Made by a program: the position numbers and the translations under genes | Shown: piece after piece, positions 1-8,322 of the stretch | Layout: each line of letters opens with the position of its first letter | How positions within the stretch are numbered: the stretch's first letter is position 1 | NCBI RefSeq assembly: GCF_036067295.1 | Contig: NZ_CP107954.1 | Span: 1,116,001 to 1,180,000, forward strand | Source: Kribbella sp. NBC_00382 | Lineage (GTDB): Bacteria > Actinomycetota > Actinomycetes > Propionibacteriales > Kribbellaceae | Reading direction: 5' to 3' | DNA: 64,000 nt | Notes under the pieces: model-generated | The model's input: only the letters and a program-made list of their open reading frames with translations | The model's database searches: none | What the model was told of the DNA's origin: nothing

Positions 1-241
1 TCCACCCTCGATACCGATAACGCATCAACCCAACAGCAGCACCCGGAGCACCACCATGGGCAGCCAGGGCGCCGGCACGGGCGGCTCGAGCGAAGGGCCA
101 CATGCGCAGGATCGCTGGCCGCCAGGCGCCCGCCGGCTCGCGTGAGTTCTCCTCGCCACCGTGCGCCAGCAACACGAGCGACGTCGCATCAGCCGGCGCC
201 ACCAGCAGGTCGATCCGCGGAAAGCCCGCAGCCGAACTCAC
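1..241 (-). CDS. alpha/beta hydrolase-like protein, N-terminal part (cut by window start)
   Basis: The frame starts at a GTG whose bases overlap the stop of the upstream GNAT gene (GTGA overlap) and runs off the left edge after about 80 codons. The visible translation has a hydrophobic strand followed by LVLLAHGGEEN and a basic, Trp-containing stretch (WRPAILRMWPF). This resembles the first strand and oxyanion-loop region of alpha/beta hydrolases. The catalytic Ser, Asp and His lie outside the window, so the family call is an inference. It is probably the last visible gene of the tsaD operon. Confidence 0.6.
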   Translation of the reverse strand, partial: MSSAAGFPRIDLLVAPADATSLVLLAHGGEENSREPAGAWRPAILRMWPFARAARAGALAAHGGAPGAAVGLMRYRYRGW

Positions 242-801
242 GAGCTGCTGCCGCGCGCAGAGCCGGACGCGGCAGAGGACGTGGCAGCCCCGGAAGCGGC
301 AGAGACGGTGGAGGTGGCTGCCCCGGACGCGGCGACGGCGGGCGCGGCAGCCGGCTGACCGCCGTACAGCGTGGCTGGGTCTTGTTGCACCACCAGCATC
401 CGGCTCGGGTCTGGCAGGTCGCCGAAGCCGTATGACCGGTACAAGTCGTGCGCATCAGCCGTCGCCAGCATCAACCGCCGCAGGCCACTCAACTCCGGGT
501 GCTCCAGCAGCGTCGACACGACGAACTTCCCGAGCCCATGACCCCGATGCGACTCCAGCACGAACACATCCGCGATCCACGCGAACGTCGCCCGATCCGT
601 CACCGCTCGCGCGTACGCCACCTGCGCGCCGGCCTCGTCGTACACCCCGAGATTCAACGACCCGGCGATCGCCCGCTCCACCACATCCCGCGGCACCCCC
701 GGCGACCAGTACGCCGTACGCAGGAAGCCATGCACCACATCGACATCGATCCGCGCCGCATCGTCGTCGGCGACGAATCCGCCGTCGTGCTGCCACCTCA
801 C
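238..801 (-). CDS. GNAT family N-acetyltransferase with Ala/Ser-rich tail
   Basis: A 187-residue protein. Residues about 15-140 show the GNAT fold: an N-terminal [13 protein letters not shown] segment, the strand [20 protein letters not shown] (beta4 plus the acetyl-CoA pyrophosphate loop, R/Q-x-x-G-x-G/A type) and a C-terminal LYRSYGF motif. I chose the GTG start because it overlaps the tsaD stop (GTGA); longer in-frame starts would run deep into tsaD. The last 40 or so residues are a low-complexity Ala/Ser/Gly tail unusual for this family. Its substrate cannot be predicted. It is co-transcribed with tsaD and the downstream hydrolase fragment. Confidence 0.8.
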   Translation of the reverse strand: MRWQHDGGFVADDDAARIDVDVVHGFLRTAYWSPGVPRDVVERAIAGSLNLGVYDEAGAQVAYARAVTDRATFAWIADVFVLESHRGHGLGKFVVSTLLEHPELSGLRRLMLATADAHDLYRSYGFGDLPDPSRMLVVQQDPATLYGGQPAAAPAVAASGAATSTVSAASGAATSSAASGSARGSSS

Positions 802-1853
802 GAGTTCAGCACCGTCGTGATCGGCATCGACGAATCGGCCGGCAACCCCAACGGCGACGGCGCCTTCCCGGCCCGGACGAGCTCCGAACCCAACGCGGCC
901 ACCATCGCCCCGTTGTCCGTGCACAACCCTGGCCGCGGAACCCGTACCGCGATCCCTGCCGCCGTGCACCGTTCCTCAGCCATCGCCCGCAACCGCGAGT
1001 TCGCCGCGACGCCGCCGCCGATCAACAGATGCTCATAGCCACGGTCCTTGCAGGCGTCGATCGCCTTGCGCGTCAGCACATCGCAGACCGCCTCCTGGAA
1101 GGCTGCGGCGACATGGTTGATCGGTACGTCCTCGCCATCACGCCGCTTAGCCTCGACCCAGCGCGCGACGGCGGTCTTCAAACCGGAGAAGGAGAAGTCG
1201 AAGCGGTGCCGCTCCAGGTCCTTCTGGCTGGTCAGCCCGCGCGGGAACTTCACGTAGAGCGCGTCCCCACCGTCCCGTGCCGCCTTGTCGACATATGGAC
1301 CTCCGGGGAACGGGAGTCCGAGCACCCGCGCGACCTTGTCGAACGCCTCGCCGGCCGCGTCGTCGATGGTCGAGCCCATCGGCTCGACGCCGACCGTGAT
1401 GTCCTCGACCGCGAGTAGCGATGAATGCCCGCCGGAGACGAGCATCGCGATCGCGCCCTTGGGGATGTCACCGTGTTCGAGGGTGTCGACGGCGACGTGC
1501 GCGGCGAGGTGGTTCACGCCGTACAAGGGCTTCTCGAGCGAGAGCGCGAGCCCCTTCGCGGCCGCGACGCCGACGAGCAGCGCGCCGGCCAGGCCGGGGC
1601 CGCTGGTGACGGCGATCGCGTCGACGTCGGTCGGTTTGATCCCGGCCGTCTCGCAGGCGCGGCGGATCGTCGGCACCATCGCCTCGAGGTGCGCACGGCT
1701 GGCGACCTCGGGAACGACGCCGCCGAACCGCGCGTGCTCCTCGACACTGGAGGCGATCGCGTCGGCGAGCAGCGTCTGCCCACGGACGATGCCGACCCCG
1801 GTCTCGTCGCACGACGTCTCGATCCCGAGGATCAGGGGTTCGTTCTCACTCAT
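798..1853 (-). CDS. tsaD: tRNA N6-adenosine threonylcarbamoyltransferase TsaD
   Basis: TsaD transfers the threonylcarbamoyl group from TC-AMP to A37 of ANN-reading tRNAs, with TsaB and TsaE. The 351-residue protein opens with [12 protein letters not shown], carries the metal-binding NHLAAH motif (H-x3-H) near residue 115, an ASKHA phosphate loop (VSGGHSSLL), and the late [11 protein letters not shown] and CTDNGAMVA motifs. Its length is normal for bacterial TsaD. The ATG start overlaps the rimI stop (ATGA). The in-frame extension upstream reads through rimI in a wrong frame and was discarded. tsaE, tsaB, rimI and tsaD share one operon. Confidence 0.97.
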   Translation of the reverse strand: MSENEPLILGIETSCDETGVGIVRGQTLLADAIASSVEEHARFGGVVPEVASRAHLEAMVPTIRRACETAGIKPTDVDAIAVTSGPGLAGALLVGVAAAKGLALSLEKPLYGVNHLAAHVAVDTLEHGDIPKGAIAMLVSGGHSSLLAVEDITVGVEPMGSTIDDAAGEAFDKVARVLGLPFPGGPYVDKAARDGGDALYVKFPRGLTSQKDLERHRFDFSFSGLKTAVARWVEAKRRDGEDVPINHVAAAFQEAVCDVLTRKAIDACKDRGYEHLLIGGGVAANSRLRAMAEERCTAAGIAVRVPRPGLCTDNGAMVAALGSELVRAGKAPSPLGLPADSSMPITTVLNS

Positions 1854-2302
1854 GATGCCTTCTCCCGCCACTGCATGATCACCGCATCCTCGCCGCCGGC
1901 GTAGTACCCGCGCCGCCGGCTGATCTCCTCGAAACCGTAGCCGCGGTACAGGGCCCCGGCCGATTCGTTGCCCGCAGCAACTTCGAGGAGCACCGTCCGG
2001 CCGCTGCATCGCTGCAACGCGGCCGTCATCAACTGTCCACCGATCCCGGTACGCCGCTCCGCCGGCCCAACCGCAATCCGCAGCAGGTCCACCGGGTCCT
2101 CGACGACCGACGGCACCAGCAGCACGACGTACCCAACGGCACCCCCTTCGTCCGCGACCAGGATGACGCGATCCTCGGACAGGCGCTCGAACTCCGTCAT
2201 CCAAGCGACCGTACTCCACGTCATCAGCCCGAAGCACACCTTGTCCAAGGCAACCAGAGCGGGCATGTCGTCCGGTGTTGCCGCCCGAATCGCAGGTCTC
2301 AT
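1850..2302 (-). CDS. rimI: ribosomal protein S18-alanine N-acetyltransferase RimI-like
   Basis: A 150-residue single-domain GNAT. It starts [20 protein letters not shown], has the acetyl-CoA loop [11 protein letters not shown] near residue 87, and ends with the [17 protein letters not shown] pattern typical of RimI (acetylation of the N-terminus of ribosomal protein S18). Position between tsaB and tsaD is the standard actinobacterial arrangement and supports RimI over a generic GNAT. It is separated from tsaB by the inserted TnpB element, so its transcription depends on read-through of that element or on a new promoter. Confidence 0.88.
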   Translation of the reverse strand: MRPAIRAATPDDMPALVALDKVCFGLMTWSTVAWMTEFERLSEDRVILVADEGGAVGYVVLLVPSVVEDPVDLLRIAVGPAERRTGIGGQLMTAALQRCSGRTVLLEVAAGNESAGALYRGYGFEEISRRRGYYAGGEDAVIMQWREKAS

Positions 2303-2309
2303 TTGTATT

Positions 2310-2350
2310 GTCGCGGGGATGCCCCGCCTTTGAGGGTGGGGAGCCGCGAC
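2310..2350 (+). repeat. IS left-end imperfect hairpin
   Basis: Outer arms GTCGCGG (2310-2316) and CCGCGAC (2344-2350) are exact reverse complements. Inside them CCCCGCC (2322-2328) pairs with GGTGGGG (2335-2341, one G-T pair) around loop TTTGAG. Position just left of tnpB fits the TnpA-recognised subterminal hairpin of IS200/IS605 elements. Confidence 0.65.
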
Positions 2351-2403
2351 TGCCTCCCTTCGGAGATCGGGGATTGTCGGTCCCGGCTGATTGGGTAGGC
2401 GTT

Positions 2404-3600
2404 ATGTCCCGGTTCCGGATGTACCCGACTCCCCCGCAGGGGCGTGCGTTGCTTGAGCACTGTCGGCATGCTCGGTACGTATGGAACCTGGCGCTTGAGC
2501 AGTGGGCAATGTGGACTCGCGACAAAGGCCCGACGCCGAACTTCGTTGGGCAGTGCCGGCAGTTGACTGAGACCCGAGCCTCTTTCGGTTGGCTGCGCGC
2601 AGGGTCGCAGACTGTGCAGCAGCAGGCGTTGCGGGACTTCGACCAAGCACTCAAGAACTTCTACGGCGGTACCCACCGGCGACCGAAGTGGCGCAGAGCT
2701 GGGGTGAACGAGGGGTTCCGTATCGTTGGCGGTCAGGCGTCCCGTGTGGTGAAGCTCAGTCGGAAGTGGGCCGCGGTCAATGTGCCGAAGGTCGGCTGGG
2801 TGCGGTTCCGGCTGTCGCGTGCCGTGCCTGCTGCGAGGTCGTACCGGGTCACCTGCGATCGAATGGGTCGATGGCATCTCGCGTTCGCCGTGGTCCCGCC
2901 GCCGATTCCCGCACCTGGTACCGGCGAGGTCATCGGTGTGGATCGCGGCGTCGCCGTGTCGGCGGCATTGAGCACAGGTGAACTTCTGTACTGCCCTGCT
3001 TCGTCGGAGCGTGAGCGGGAACGACTGAAGCAGTTGCAGCGTCGGTTGAGCCGTTGCCGTCGTGCCTCCAATCGGCGCCAGCGCGTTAAGGCCGCCATCG
3101 CGAAACTGTATGCCCGCACCGGTGACCGTCGTAAGGATTGGGTCGAGAAGACCAGCACCGACCTGGCGCGACGGTTCGATGTCATCCGGGTAGAAGACCT
3201 TCGTACTGCCCAGATGGTCAGGAGACCCAAGCCGAAGCCCGACCCCGACCGACCAGGCGGGTTCCTGCCGAACGGTCGGCGCGCCAAGGCAGGGCTGAAC
3301 CGGGGCATCCTGGCCAACGGCTGGGGTGATCTGATGAAGCGACTGGAGCAGAAGGCGGCCGGACGAGTCGAGAAGGTCAAGGCTGCGTACACGTCGCAGA
3401 CCTGTAGCGTCTGTGGGTATTGCGCGTCGGAGAACCGTGAGAGCCAAGCGGTGTTCCGGTGCACGGCCTGCGGATATCGGGCGAACGGTGACGTGAACGC
3501 GGCAGTCAACATCGCGGCCGGACGGGCCGTCAGCGCACGCCGAGAGACGCCGCCACGGGTCTCGCCGAAGCGTGAACCTCAACTCGCTACCTCTGTGTAG
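2404..3600 (+). CDS. tnpB: RNA-guided endonuclease TnpB (IS200/IS605 family)
   Basis: A 398-residue TnpB, the OMEGA-type nuclease ancestral to Cas12. The RuvC-like acidic triad is visible: Asp180 (VIGVDRGV), Glu264 (IRVEDLR) and Asp363 ([11 protein letters not shown]). A zinc finger with two CxxC pairs (C334/C337 and C353/C356) lies between the last two motifs, and the N-terminus has the family RMYPTPPQ signature. All key residues are present, so it looks catalytically intact. The ATG at 2404 was preferred because TnpB proteins begin just before the YPTP motif; an upstream in-frame extension enters the left-end hairpin. Known TnpBs use an omega-RNA from the 3' end of the gene plus the right end; here that would be about 3450-3637. 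Confidence 0.93.
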   Translation: MSRFRMYPTPPQGRALLEHCRHARYVWNLALEQWAMWTRDKGPTPNFVGQCRQLTETRASFGWLRAGSQTVQQQALRDFDQALKNFYGGTHRRPKWRRAGVNEGFRIVGGQASRVVKLSRKWAAVNVPKVGWVRFRLSRAVPAARSYRVTCDRMGRWHLAFAVVPPPIPAPGTGEVIGVDRGVAVSAALSTGELLYCPASSERERERLKQLQRRLSRCRRASNRRQRVKAAIAKLYARTGDRRKDWVEKTSTDLARRFDVIRVEDLRTAQMVRRPKPKPDPDRPGGFLPNGRRAKAGLNRGILANGWGDLMKRLEQKAAGRVEKVKAAYTSQTCSVCGYCASENRESQAVFRCTACGYRANGDVNAAVNIAAGRAVSARRETPPRVSPKREPQLATSV

Positions 3601-3610
3601 TGGTTGGAAT

Positions 3611-3634
3611 CCTCGCCCCTTGAGGGCAGGGAGG
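3611..3634 (+). repeat. IS right-end hairpin / probable omega-RNA 3' stem
   Basis: GCCC (3615-3618) pairs with GGGC (3624-3627) around a CTTGA loop, extended by CCTC (3611-3614) with GAGG (3631-3634) across a 3-nt bulge. It sits 10 nt after the tnpB stop and matches the layout of IS605 right ends. The following bases GACGTCAA probably end the element. Confidence 0.65.
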
Positions 3635-3637
3635 ACG

Positions 3638-4306
3638 TCAATTCGGCAGCACGCTTTTGGGTCCAGCGGACATGGTGACATCCGGGCGGCGTAGGTAGAG
3701 CGGGTCGGGGGCGACGATCGGCAGCGTGCCGGTCGCGACTCCGAGAGCCAGTACCTCGGCCGACGGGTACTCGATCACGTCGGTCGTCTCGAGTCCCAGC
3801 GCCTCGCCGTACAGGACAGCCCCACGCCCGATCACCGGCAACCCGGCCAGCACGTGCGCAACCTCAGCCGGCTTGTCCACCGCGGGCCCTTCGAGTCGCC
3901 GCCGGCTGCCGTCCGCCGCCGGACCGTCGTACAAGGCCCAGTAGATCTCCTTGCGCCGAGCATCAGTCGCCACCGCGACCGGCAACTGCAAAGACGACTG
4001 CCGAGCCAGCACATCCAAGCTGCAAACCCCGGCAACCTCGATCCCCAGCACCTCACCCATGGTCCGGGCAGTCACCAACCCGACCCGCAACCCGGTAAAC
4101 GGCCCCGGCCCAACCCCCACCGCGATCTTCGTCAACTCCCGCGGCGACACACCGGCAACGGCCAACGCCTCGGCAATCGCAGGAGCCAGCAACTCCCCGT
4201 GCCGCAAAGCATCAACGGTCGAAGACGACGCGATGGTCGCCCCCGTCACCGGGTCGGCAAGAGCGACGGTGACAGCCGCACTGGACGTATCAAAGGCAAG
4301 CAGCAT
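3638..4306 (-). CDS. tsaB: t6A biosynthesis protein TsaB
   Basis: A 222-residue ASKHA-fold partner of TsaD in the t6A-forming complex. It starts MLLAFDTSSAAVTVAL and contains the hallmark GVGPGPFTGLRVGL motif (residues about 64-77) and the TDARRKEIYWALY strand. The ATG shares one base with the tsaE stop (TGATG). Length is normal, but the stop codon lies in bases (GACGTCAA) that look like the right end of the adjacent IS element, so the last residue or two may have been replaced by the insertion. Confidence 0.95.
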   Translation of the reverse strand: MLLAFDTSSAAVTVALADPVTGATIASSSTVDALRHGELLAPAIAEALAVAGVSPRELTKIAVGVGPGPFTGLRVGLVTARTMGEVLGIEVAGVCSLDVLARQSSLQLPVAVATDARRKEIYWALYDGPAADGSRRRLEGPAVDKPAEVAHVLAGLPVIGRGAVLYGEALGLETTDVIEYPSAEVLALGVATGTLPIVAPDPLYLRRPDVTMSAGPKSVLPN

Positions 4307-5238
4307 CAGTTCTCCTCAAGGGCCGGCGCCGTGAGGTGGATGCCGACCTCTGCCCAGCGGGGTCCGGCTGGGGTGATTCTCAAAGCCCGGGTTTCGTCGG
4401 TGTCGTTGTCGCCTCGGGTGACCACGATGTCTAGGCGGTCGGGGGCTAGGGACTCGGCTAGGCCTTGGCCCCATTCGACGACGGTTACTGCTTCTTCTAG
4501 GGAAGCGTCCAGGTCTAGGTCGTCCAGTTCGGCGAAGCCGCCTAGGCGGTAGGCGTCTACGTGGACCAGGGCCGGGCCACCGGACAGAGACGGGTGGACT
4601 CGGGAGATGACGAAGGTTGGGGAGGTGATGTCGCCTCGGACCTTCAGGCCGGCGCCCAGGCCTTGGGTGAAGGTGGTCTTGCCTGCGCCTAGGTCGCCGG
4701 AGAGGACCAGTACGTCGCCGGCGCGCAGTTGACCCGCGAGCTCCTCGGCGATGGAGCGCATGTCGTCGGCAGTGGGAACAGTGAGGAAGACCGGCATCGC
4801 CTTGGCATAGATGAGGTTCTGCCCCTCACGCGCGACAACCGAATACCCCCGTCGCCGCCAGAACTCAACGGTGTCGGGCAGTTCGACCCGGGCGATCAAC
4901 CGCACCCGCCGCAACCCACGGGCCCGCGCGGCATCTTCAGCACACCCGACGAGCGCCGACGCCACCCCACGCCCCTGGAAGCGCGGATCCACCGACACCC
5001 GGCGTAGGCCGAGCACATCGCCCGACACCTCGAACAGCATCGCCCCAGCCGGTTCGCCGTCGATGCGTACCAGCAGTCCGCCGTACTGCGAGACCGCCGC
5101 GCCCACCGTCGACGCGTTCTCCGACAACGCGGTGGAGGGCGGGTCGAGCGTGCGGCGGGCGGCGAAGGCGTGGTGGATCACCGCGACGATCTCGTCCACG
5201 TGCTCCGCGGTCGCGTCCACCACGTGCAGGTCGGTCAT
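4306..5238 (-). CDS. tsaE: GNAT acetyltransferase / TsaE ATPase fusion
   Basis: A 310-residue two-domain protein. Residues about 1-150 are a GNAT domain (VSVDPRFQGRGVASALV acetyl-CoA loop; EFWRRRGYSVV C-terminal motif). Residues about 152-300 are TsaE, the P-loop ATPase that drives t6A synthesis by TsaB/TsaD: Walker A SGDLGAGKTTFTQGL, then TSPTFVISR, HVDAYRL and VTVVEWGQ motifs. There is no stop or good internal start between the domains. The ATG start overlaps the upstream hydrolase stop (ATGA). TsaE is normally about 150 residues, so the N-terminal half is an added domain whose acceptor is unknown. Confidence 0.92.
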   Translation of the reverse strand: MTDLHVVDATAEHVDEIVAVIHHAFAARRTLDPPSTALSENASTVGAAVSQYGGLLVRIDGEPAGAMLFEVSGDVLGLRRVSVDPRFQGRGVASALVGCAEDAARARGLRRVRLIARVELPDTVEFWRRRGYSVVAREGQNLIYAKAMPVFLTVPTADDMRSIAEELAGQLRAGDVLVLSGDLGAGKTTFTQGLGAGLKVRGDITSPTFVISRVHPSLSGGPALVHVDAYRLGGFAELDDLDLDASLEEAVTVVEWGQGLAESLAPDRLDIVVTRGDNDTDETRALRITPAGPRWAEVGIHLTAPALEEN

Positions 5239-6359
5239 GTCTGTCCCAGGGCTAGTTCGGCCCGCTCGATCATCCCGAGCAGGGCCGCGGTGAACTCACG
5301 ATGATGCTCGATCAGCCCGAGGTGCCCGCAGTTCGGCACCTCGACCAGTTCCGCTCCCGGCACGTGCCGGACGATCTCCTCGGAGTGCTCGAACGGTGTC
5401 AGGTGGTCGGAGTCGCCACCGATCACCACGCACTCCACCTTCTGCAACGGCTCCAGGGCGTCGTACTCGTTGTGCAGCGCGAAGATCGGGTAGAACTCCG
5501 CGATCACCGAGATCGGCGTCGCCGCGATCATCTCGTTGACGAACTCGGTGTACGCCGCCGGTACCTCCGACCCGAACGAGTACTTCCGGGTCAGCAGGTA
5601 ACTGATGTCCGTACCAGCCTTGCGACTCCGCTCGACCACATCCGGAATCCGCGCCAGCGCCGCCACTGTCGGCGTCGCCAAAGCACGCGCCAGCATGCCC
5701 ACCCGACCAGGGAAAACGATCGGTACGTCGTCCAGCCCACCCGCGCTCGTCGAGCACAGCCCGACCCCGATCACCCGATCACCGAACAGCTCCGGGTGCT
5801 CACCGGCCAGCGCCATGATCGACATGCCACCCATCGAGTGACCGATCAGGATCACCGGCCCGGTCGGCGCGAACTTCTCCAGGATCCCGTACAGATCCCG
5901 CCCGAGCTGGTCGATGCTGACGTTCTCCTTGGGCGAGCGCCCCGACCGGCCGTGCGAGCGCTGGTCGTAGAAGACCATCGTGCCGATCCCGGCCAGGTCG
6001 CGCCGCTCGAAATGCCAGCAGTCCATGTTCAGCCCGTAGCCGTGCAGGAAGATCAGCGTCAGATCCTCCATCGGCGGCGGCACCTTGCGGCCCAACCGCC
6101 GCTTCGGGGGTTCCGGTCGACGCGACCTCTTCAGCGCATCGACCTCGACGTACAGCTCGACCCCGTCATCGGCCGTGAACACATGCGGCGTACCGCGCAG
6201 CGAACCGAACGGCTCGGCTTCCAGTTGCGCGCGCTGTCCCGACCGGCGCCCGATCACCTGCCGCTCGACGGCCACGCCGGCGGCAGCACCAGCCGCGAGC
6301 ACACCGACCGCGGCTCCGATCAGACCGGCAGTGCGTCCTACCTTCGCCATCCCGGTCAC
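5235..6359 (-). CDS. membrane-anchored alpha/beta hydrolase
   Basis: A 374-residue protein with an Ala/Gly/Val-rich N-terminal hydrophobic segment (residues about 8-30), probably a signal anchor, then an alpha/beta hydrolase domain. The oxyanion region reads LIFLHGYGLNMDCW, the nucleophile elbow LIGHSMGGM (Ser) and the C-terminal catalytic His lies in NCGHLGLIEH. GTG at 6359 overlaps the alr stop (GTGA); an ATG three codons in is an alternative. It sits between alr and tsaE in the housekeeping operon, as often seen in actinobacteria. Substrate unknown. Confidence 0.88.
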   Translation of the reverse strand: MTGMAKVGRTAGLIGAAVGVLAAGAAAGVAVERQVIGRRSGQRAQLEAEPFGSLRGTPHVFTADDGVELYVEVDALKRSRRPEPPKRRLGRKVPPPMEDLTLIFLHGYGLNMDCWHFERRDLAGIGTMVFYDQRSHGRSGRSPKENVSIDQLGRDLYGILEKFAPTGPVILIGHSMGGMSIMALAGEHPELFGDRVIGVGLCSTSAGGLDDVPIVFPGRVGMLARALATPTVAALARIPDVVERSRKAGTDISYLLTRKYSFGSEVPAAYTEFVNEMIAATPISVIAEFYPIFALHNEYDALEPLQKVECVVIGGDSDHLTPFEHSEEIVRHVPGAELVEVPNCGHLGLIEHHREFTAALLGMIERAELALGQT

Positions 6360-7504
6360 CTCCCGCTGTCGACGTACCGGCGGGGGATGCGAGCTCCCAG
6401 CCGGGTCACGATCTCGTAGTTGATGGTCCCTGCCGCATCCGCCCAGTCGTCCGCAGTCGGCTCCCCATTGGTACCCGGGCCGAAAAGCACGACCTCGTCA
6501 CCCGCGACCACCTGGTCGTCCTGGAGATTCACCACGCACTGATCCATGCAGATCCGGCCGACGATGGTACGACGCGCGCCGGCCACCTGAACCGGCGCAC
6601 CGTTCGACGCGTGCCGCGGCAGCCCGTCACCGTACCCGAGCGGGATCAGTCCGAGCGTCGACGGCCGCGGCGCTGTCCACGTCAGCCCGTACGAAACGCC
6701 CGCGCCGGCCGGCACCCGTTTCACCATCGCGAACCGTGCCCGCAGCGTCATCGCGGGCCGCAGCCCCAGCTCCTCCGACGGCAGCGCATGCCCGAACGGA
6801 GACAGCCCGTACGTCGCGATGCCAGGCCGCACCAGGTCGAGATGCATCTCCGGCAGCGCCAGCGTGCCACCAGAGTTCGCGATGTGCCGCAGCCCCGGGT
6901 CGACCCCGAACGATTCCGCGACCTCGACGGCGCCCAGGAACGTCGCCAGCTGGGCCTCGTTGATCGGGCTCTTCGGCTCGTCCGACGACGCCAGATGCGA
7001 CCAGATCCCGGCGATCTCGATCCGCCCGGTCTTCACCTCGGCCAGCGCGGCGCGGATCAGGGCCGGCCACTCCTCCGGTACCGCTCCGCCGCGGCTCATA
7101 CCGGTGTCGATCTTCAGGTGCACCCGGGCAGGCCGCTCGTCGACACCAGCAGCCAGCTCGTCGATCTCCCACGGCGCGGACGCCGACAGGTCGATGCCCG
7201 CGGCAATGGCCTGCTCGAGCGGCTCCCCCGGCGTGGTCAGCCAGCAGAAGATCGGCCCGGTGTCCCCGGCCGCGCGCAATTCGAGCGCTTCGTCCAGTAC
7301 CGCGGCGCCGATCCAGTCCGCGCCGGCCTCTCGCGCCGCCCGGGCGACCGGGATCATCCCGTGCCCGTAAGCGTCGGCCTTCACCACCGTCATCAGCTGC
7401 GCGGCACCCACGCGCGCACGCAGCGTGGCCACGTTGTGGCGGATCGCGCCGAGGTCCACGACCGCTTCAGCACGAACCTTCGAGGGGGCTTCAAGCTCTG
7501 ACAT
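6356..7504 (-). CDS. alr: alanine racemase
   Basis: A PLP enzyme that interconverts L- and D-alanine for peptidoglycan. The 382-residue protein has the PLP-lysine motif VVKADAYGHG near residue 42, the TGMSRGG and HIANSGGT signatures, and the conserved Tyr region VSYGLTW. Fold-III alanine racemases are typically 360-390 residues. Its start lies 17 bp after the HAD hydrolase stop, so both are probably on one transcript that continues through the t6A genes. Confidence 0.96.
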   Translation of the reverse strand: MSELEAPSKVRAEAVVDLGAIRHNVATLRARVGAAQLMTVVKADAYGHGMIPVARAAREAGADWIGAAVLDEALELRAAGDTGPIFCWLTTPGEPLEQAIAAGIDLSASAPWEIDELAAGVDERPARVHLKIDTGMSRGGAVPEEWPALIRAALAEVKTGRIEIAGIWSHLASSDEPKSPINEAQLATFLGAVEVAESFGVDPGLRHIANSGGTLALPEMHLDLVRPGIATYGLSPFGHALPSEELGLRPAMTLRARFAMVKRVPAGAGVSYGLTWTAPRPSTLGLIPLGYGDGLPRHASNGAPVQVAGARRTIVGRICMDQCVVNLQDDQVVAGDEVVLFGPGTNGEPTADDWADAAGTINYEIVTRLGARIPRRYVDSGR

Positions 7505-7521
7505 AGCCCTACCAGTGTCCC

Positions 7522-8169
7522 TCAGGCTTCGTGGATAAGCCTCGGGAGGTCGGCCATGTTGTTGAAAACCTGCGTGGCGGTGGTCAGTTTGGCCGGGTCG
7601 GTCATGGCCGTGAAGCCGAAGACCTTCATGCCGGCCGAGTTGGCCGCGGCGACGCCGAGCGGGCTGTCCTCGACGACCACGCAGTCGGCCGGTTTGACGC
7701 CCATCGTGGCGGCCGCGTGCAGGAAGAGGTCAGGCGCCGGCTTGCCGTGCGAGACGTCCTCCGAGCTGAAGATCCGGCCCTCGAACCGGTCCCAGAAGCC
7801 GACCGTGGTCAGCGCCGTGTGGATCCGCCGGTGGGTACCCGACGACGCCAGGCAGTAGGTGATGCCCTCGGCATCGAGCTGATCCAGCACCTCCCGGACA
7901 CCGGGCACCGGCTGCAGGTGGGCGAATCCGGCGAAGAGCCGTTCGTGGTACCTGTCCTCGAGATCAGCCGGCAACGGGCCGCCGAGCTTGGCCTCGGCCT
8001 TGGTCCGCATCGACGCCATGCTGCCGCCCATGAAGTCGCGGACGGTCTCCTCGAAGGTGTAGGGCAGGCCCGCCTCGGTCAGTAGCTCGGCCAGGATGCC
8101 GTTCGCCAGCCGCTCCGAGTCCACCAGCACGCCGTCGTTGTCGAAGATCACCAATCCAGGTCCGCTCAC
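7522..8169 (-). CDS. HAD superfamily hydrolase (beta-phosphoglucomutase-like)
   Basis: The protein of about 215 residues has the HAD nucleophile motif FDNDGVLVDSERL at the N-terminus, motif II LASSGTHRR, Lys motif HGKPAPDLFL and motif IV VVEDSPLGVAAA. The cap-domain arrangement matches the beta-phosphoglucomutase/phosphatase subfamily. GTG at 8169 places motif I close to the N-terminus as is usual; an in-frame ATG at 8211 would add a basic 14-residue leader. It is probably the first gene of the alr-tsaD operon. Substrate cannot be told from sequence. Confidence 0.85.
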   Translation of the reverse strand: MSGPGLVIFDNDGVLVDSERLANGILAELLTEAGLPYTFEETVRDFMGGSMASMRTKAEAKLGGPLPADLEDRYHERLFAGFAHLQPVPGVREVLDQLDAEGITYCLASSGTHRRIHTALTTVGFWDRFEGRIFSSEDVSHGKPAPDLFLHAAATMGVKPADCVVVEDSPLGVAAANSAGMKVFGFTAMTDPAKLTTATQVFNNMADLPRLIHEA

Positions 8170-8240
8170 CCGTCGAACCCTACGCACCCATCCACTGCCT
8201 ACCGTCCCCACCGTGGCGTTTCGGGGGTTATCCCCTCACC

Positions 8241-8304
8241 TGGTGGGTTGCCACCCCGAAACCACGGGTGGCAACCCACCATCTCGGGGGTTAACCCCCG
8301 AGAT
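8241..8304. terminator. two adjacent perfect hairpins
   Basis: Hairpin 1 has perfect 16-bp arms at 8241-8256 (TGGTGGGTTGCCACCC) and 8266-8281 with a 9-nt loop. Hairpin 2 has perfect 10-bp arms at 8281-8290 (ATCTCGGGGG) and 8295-8304 around TTAA. They lie just past the nuclease stop (8323, minus strand) and upstream of the HAD gene, so they probably end nuclease transcription. No T-tract follows, as is common for high-GC terminators. Confidence 0.7.
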
Positions 8305-8322
8305 GGGTGACGAGGTCGGGCG

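Larger units (their letters stand above)
2303..3637 (+). mobile_element. IS200/IS605-type element carrying only tnpB, inserted in the t6A operon
   Basis: Between the start of rimI and the stop of tsaB lie about 1.3 kb in opposite orientation to the operon: a left subterminal hairpin, a tnpB gene and a right-end hairpin with the sequence style of IS605-family ends (CTTGAGGGCAGGGAGGACGTCAA). No tnpA (Y1 transposase) is present, so the element would need TnpA in trans to move. There are no terminal inverted repeats, as expected for this family. Exact ends cannot be fixed without an empty-site comparison; the limits given are the flanking gene boundaries. Confidence 0.8.

Noticed and set aside
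2303..2403. Longer TnpB starting inside the left-end hairpin
   Set aside because: It would run translation through the IS left-end hairpin, and TnpB proteins start just before the YPTP motif.
798..2654. N-terminal extension of TsaD through the rimI region
   Set aside because: The added sequence is non-protein-like, and TsaD family proteins begin right at the [12 protein letters not shown] segment. The ATGA overlap with rimI fixes the start.
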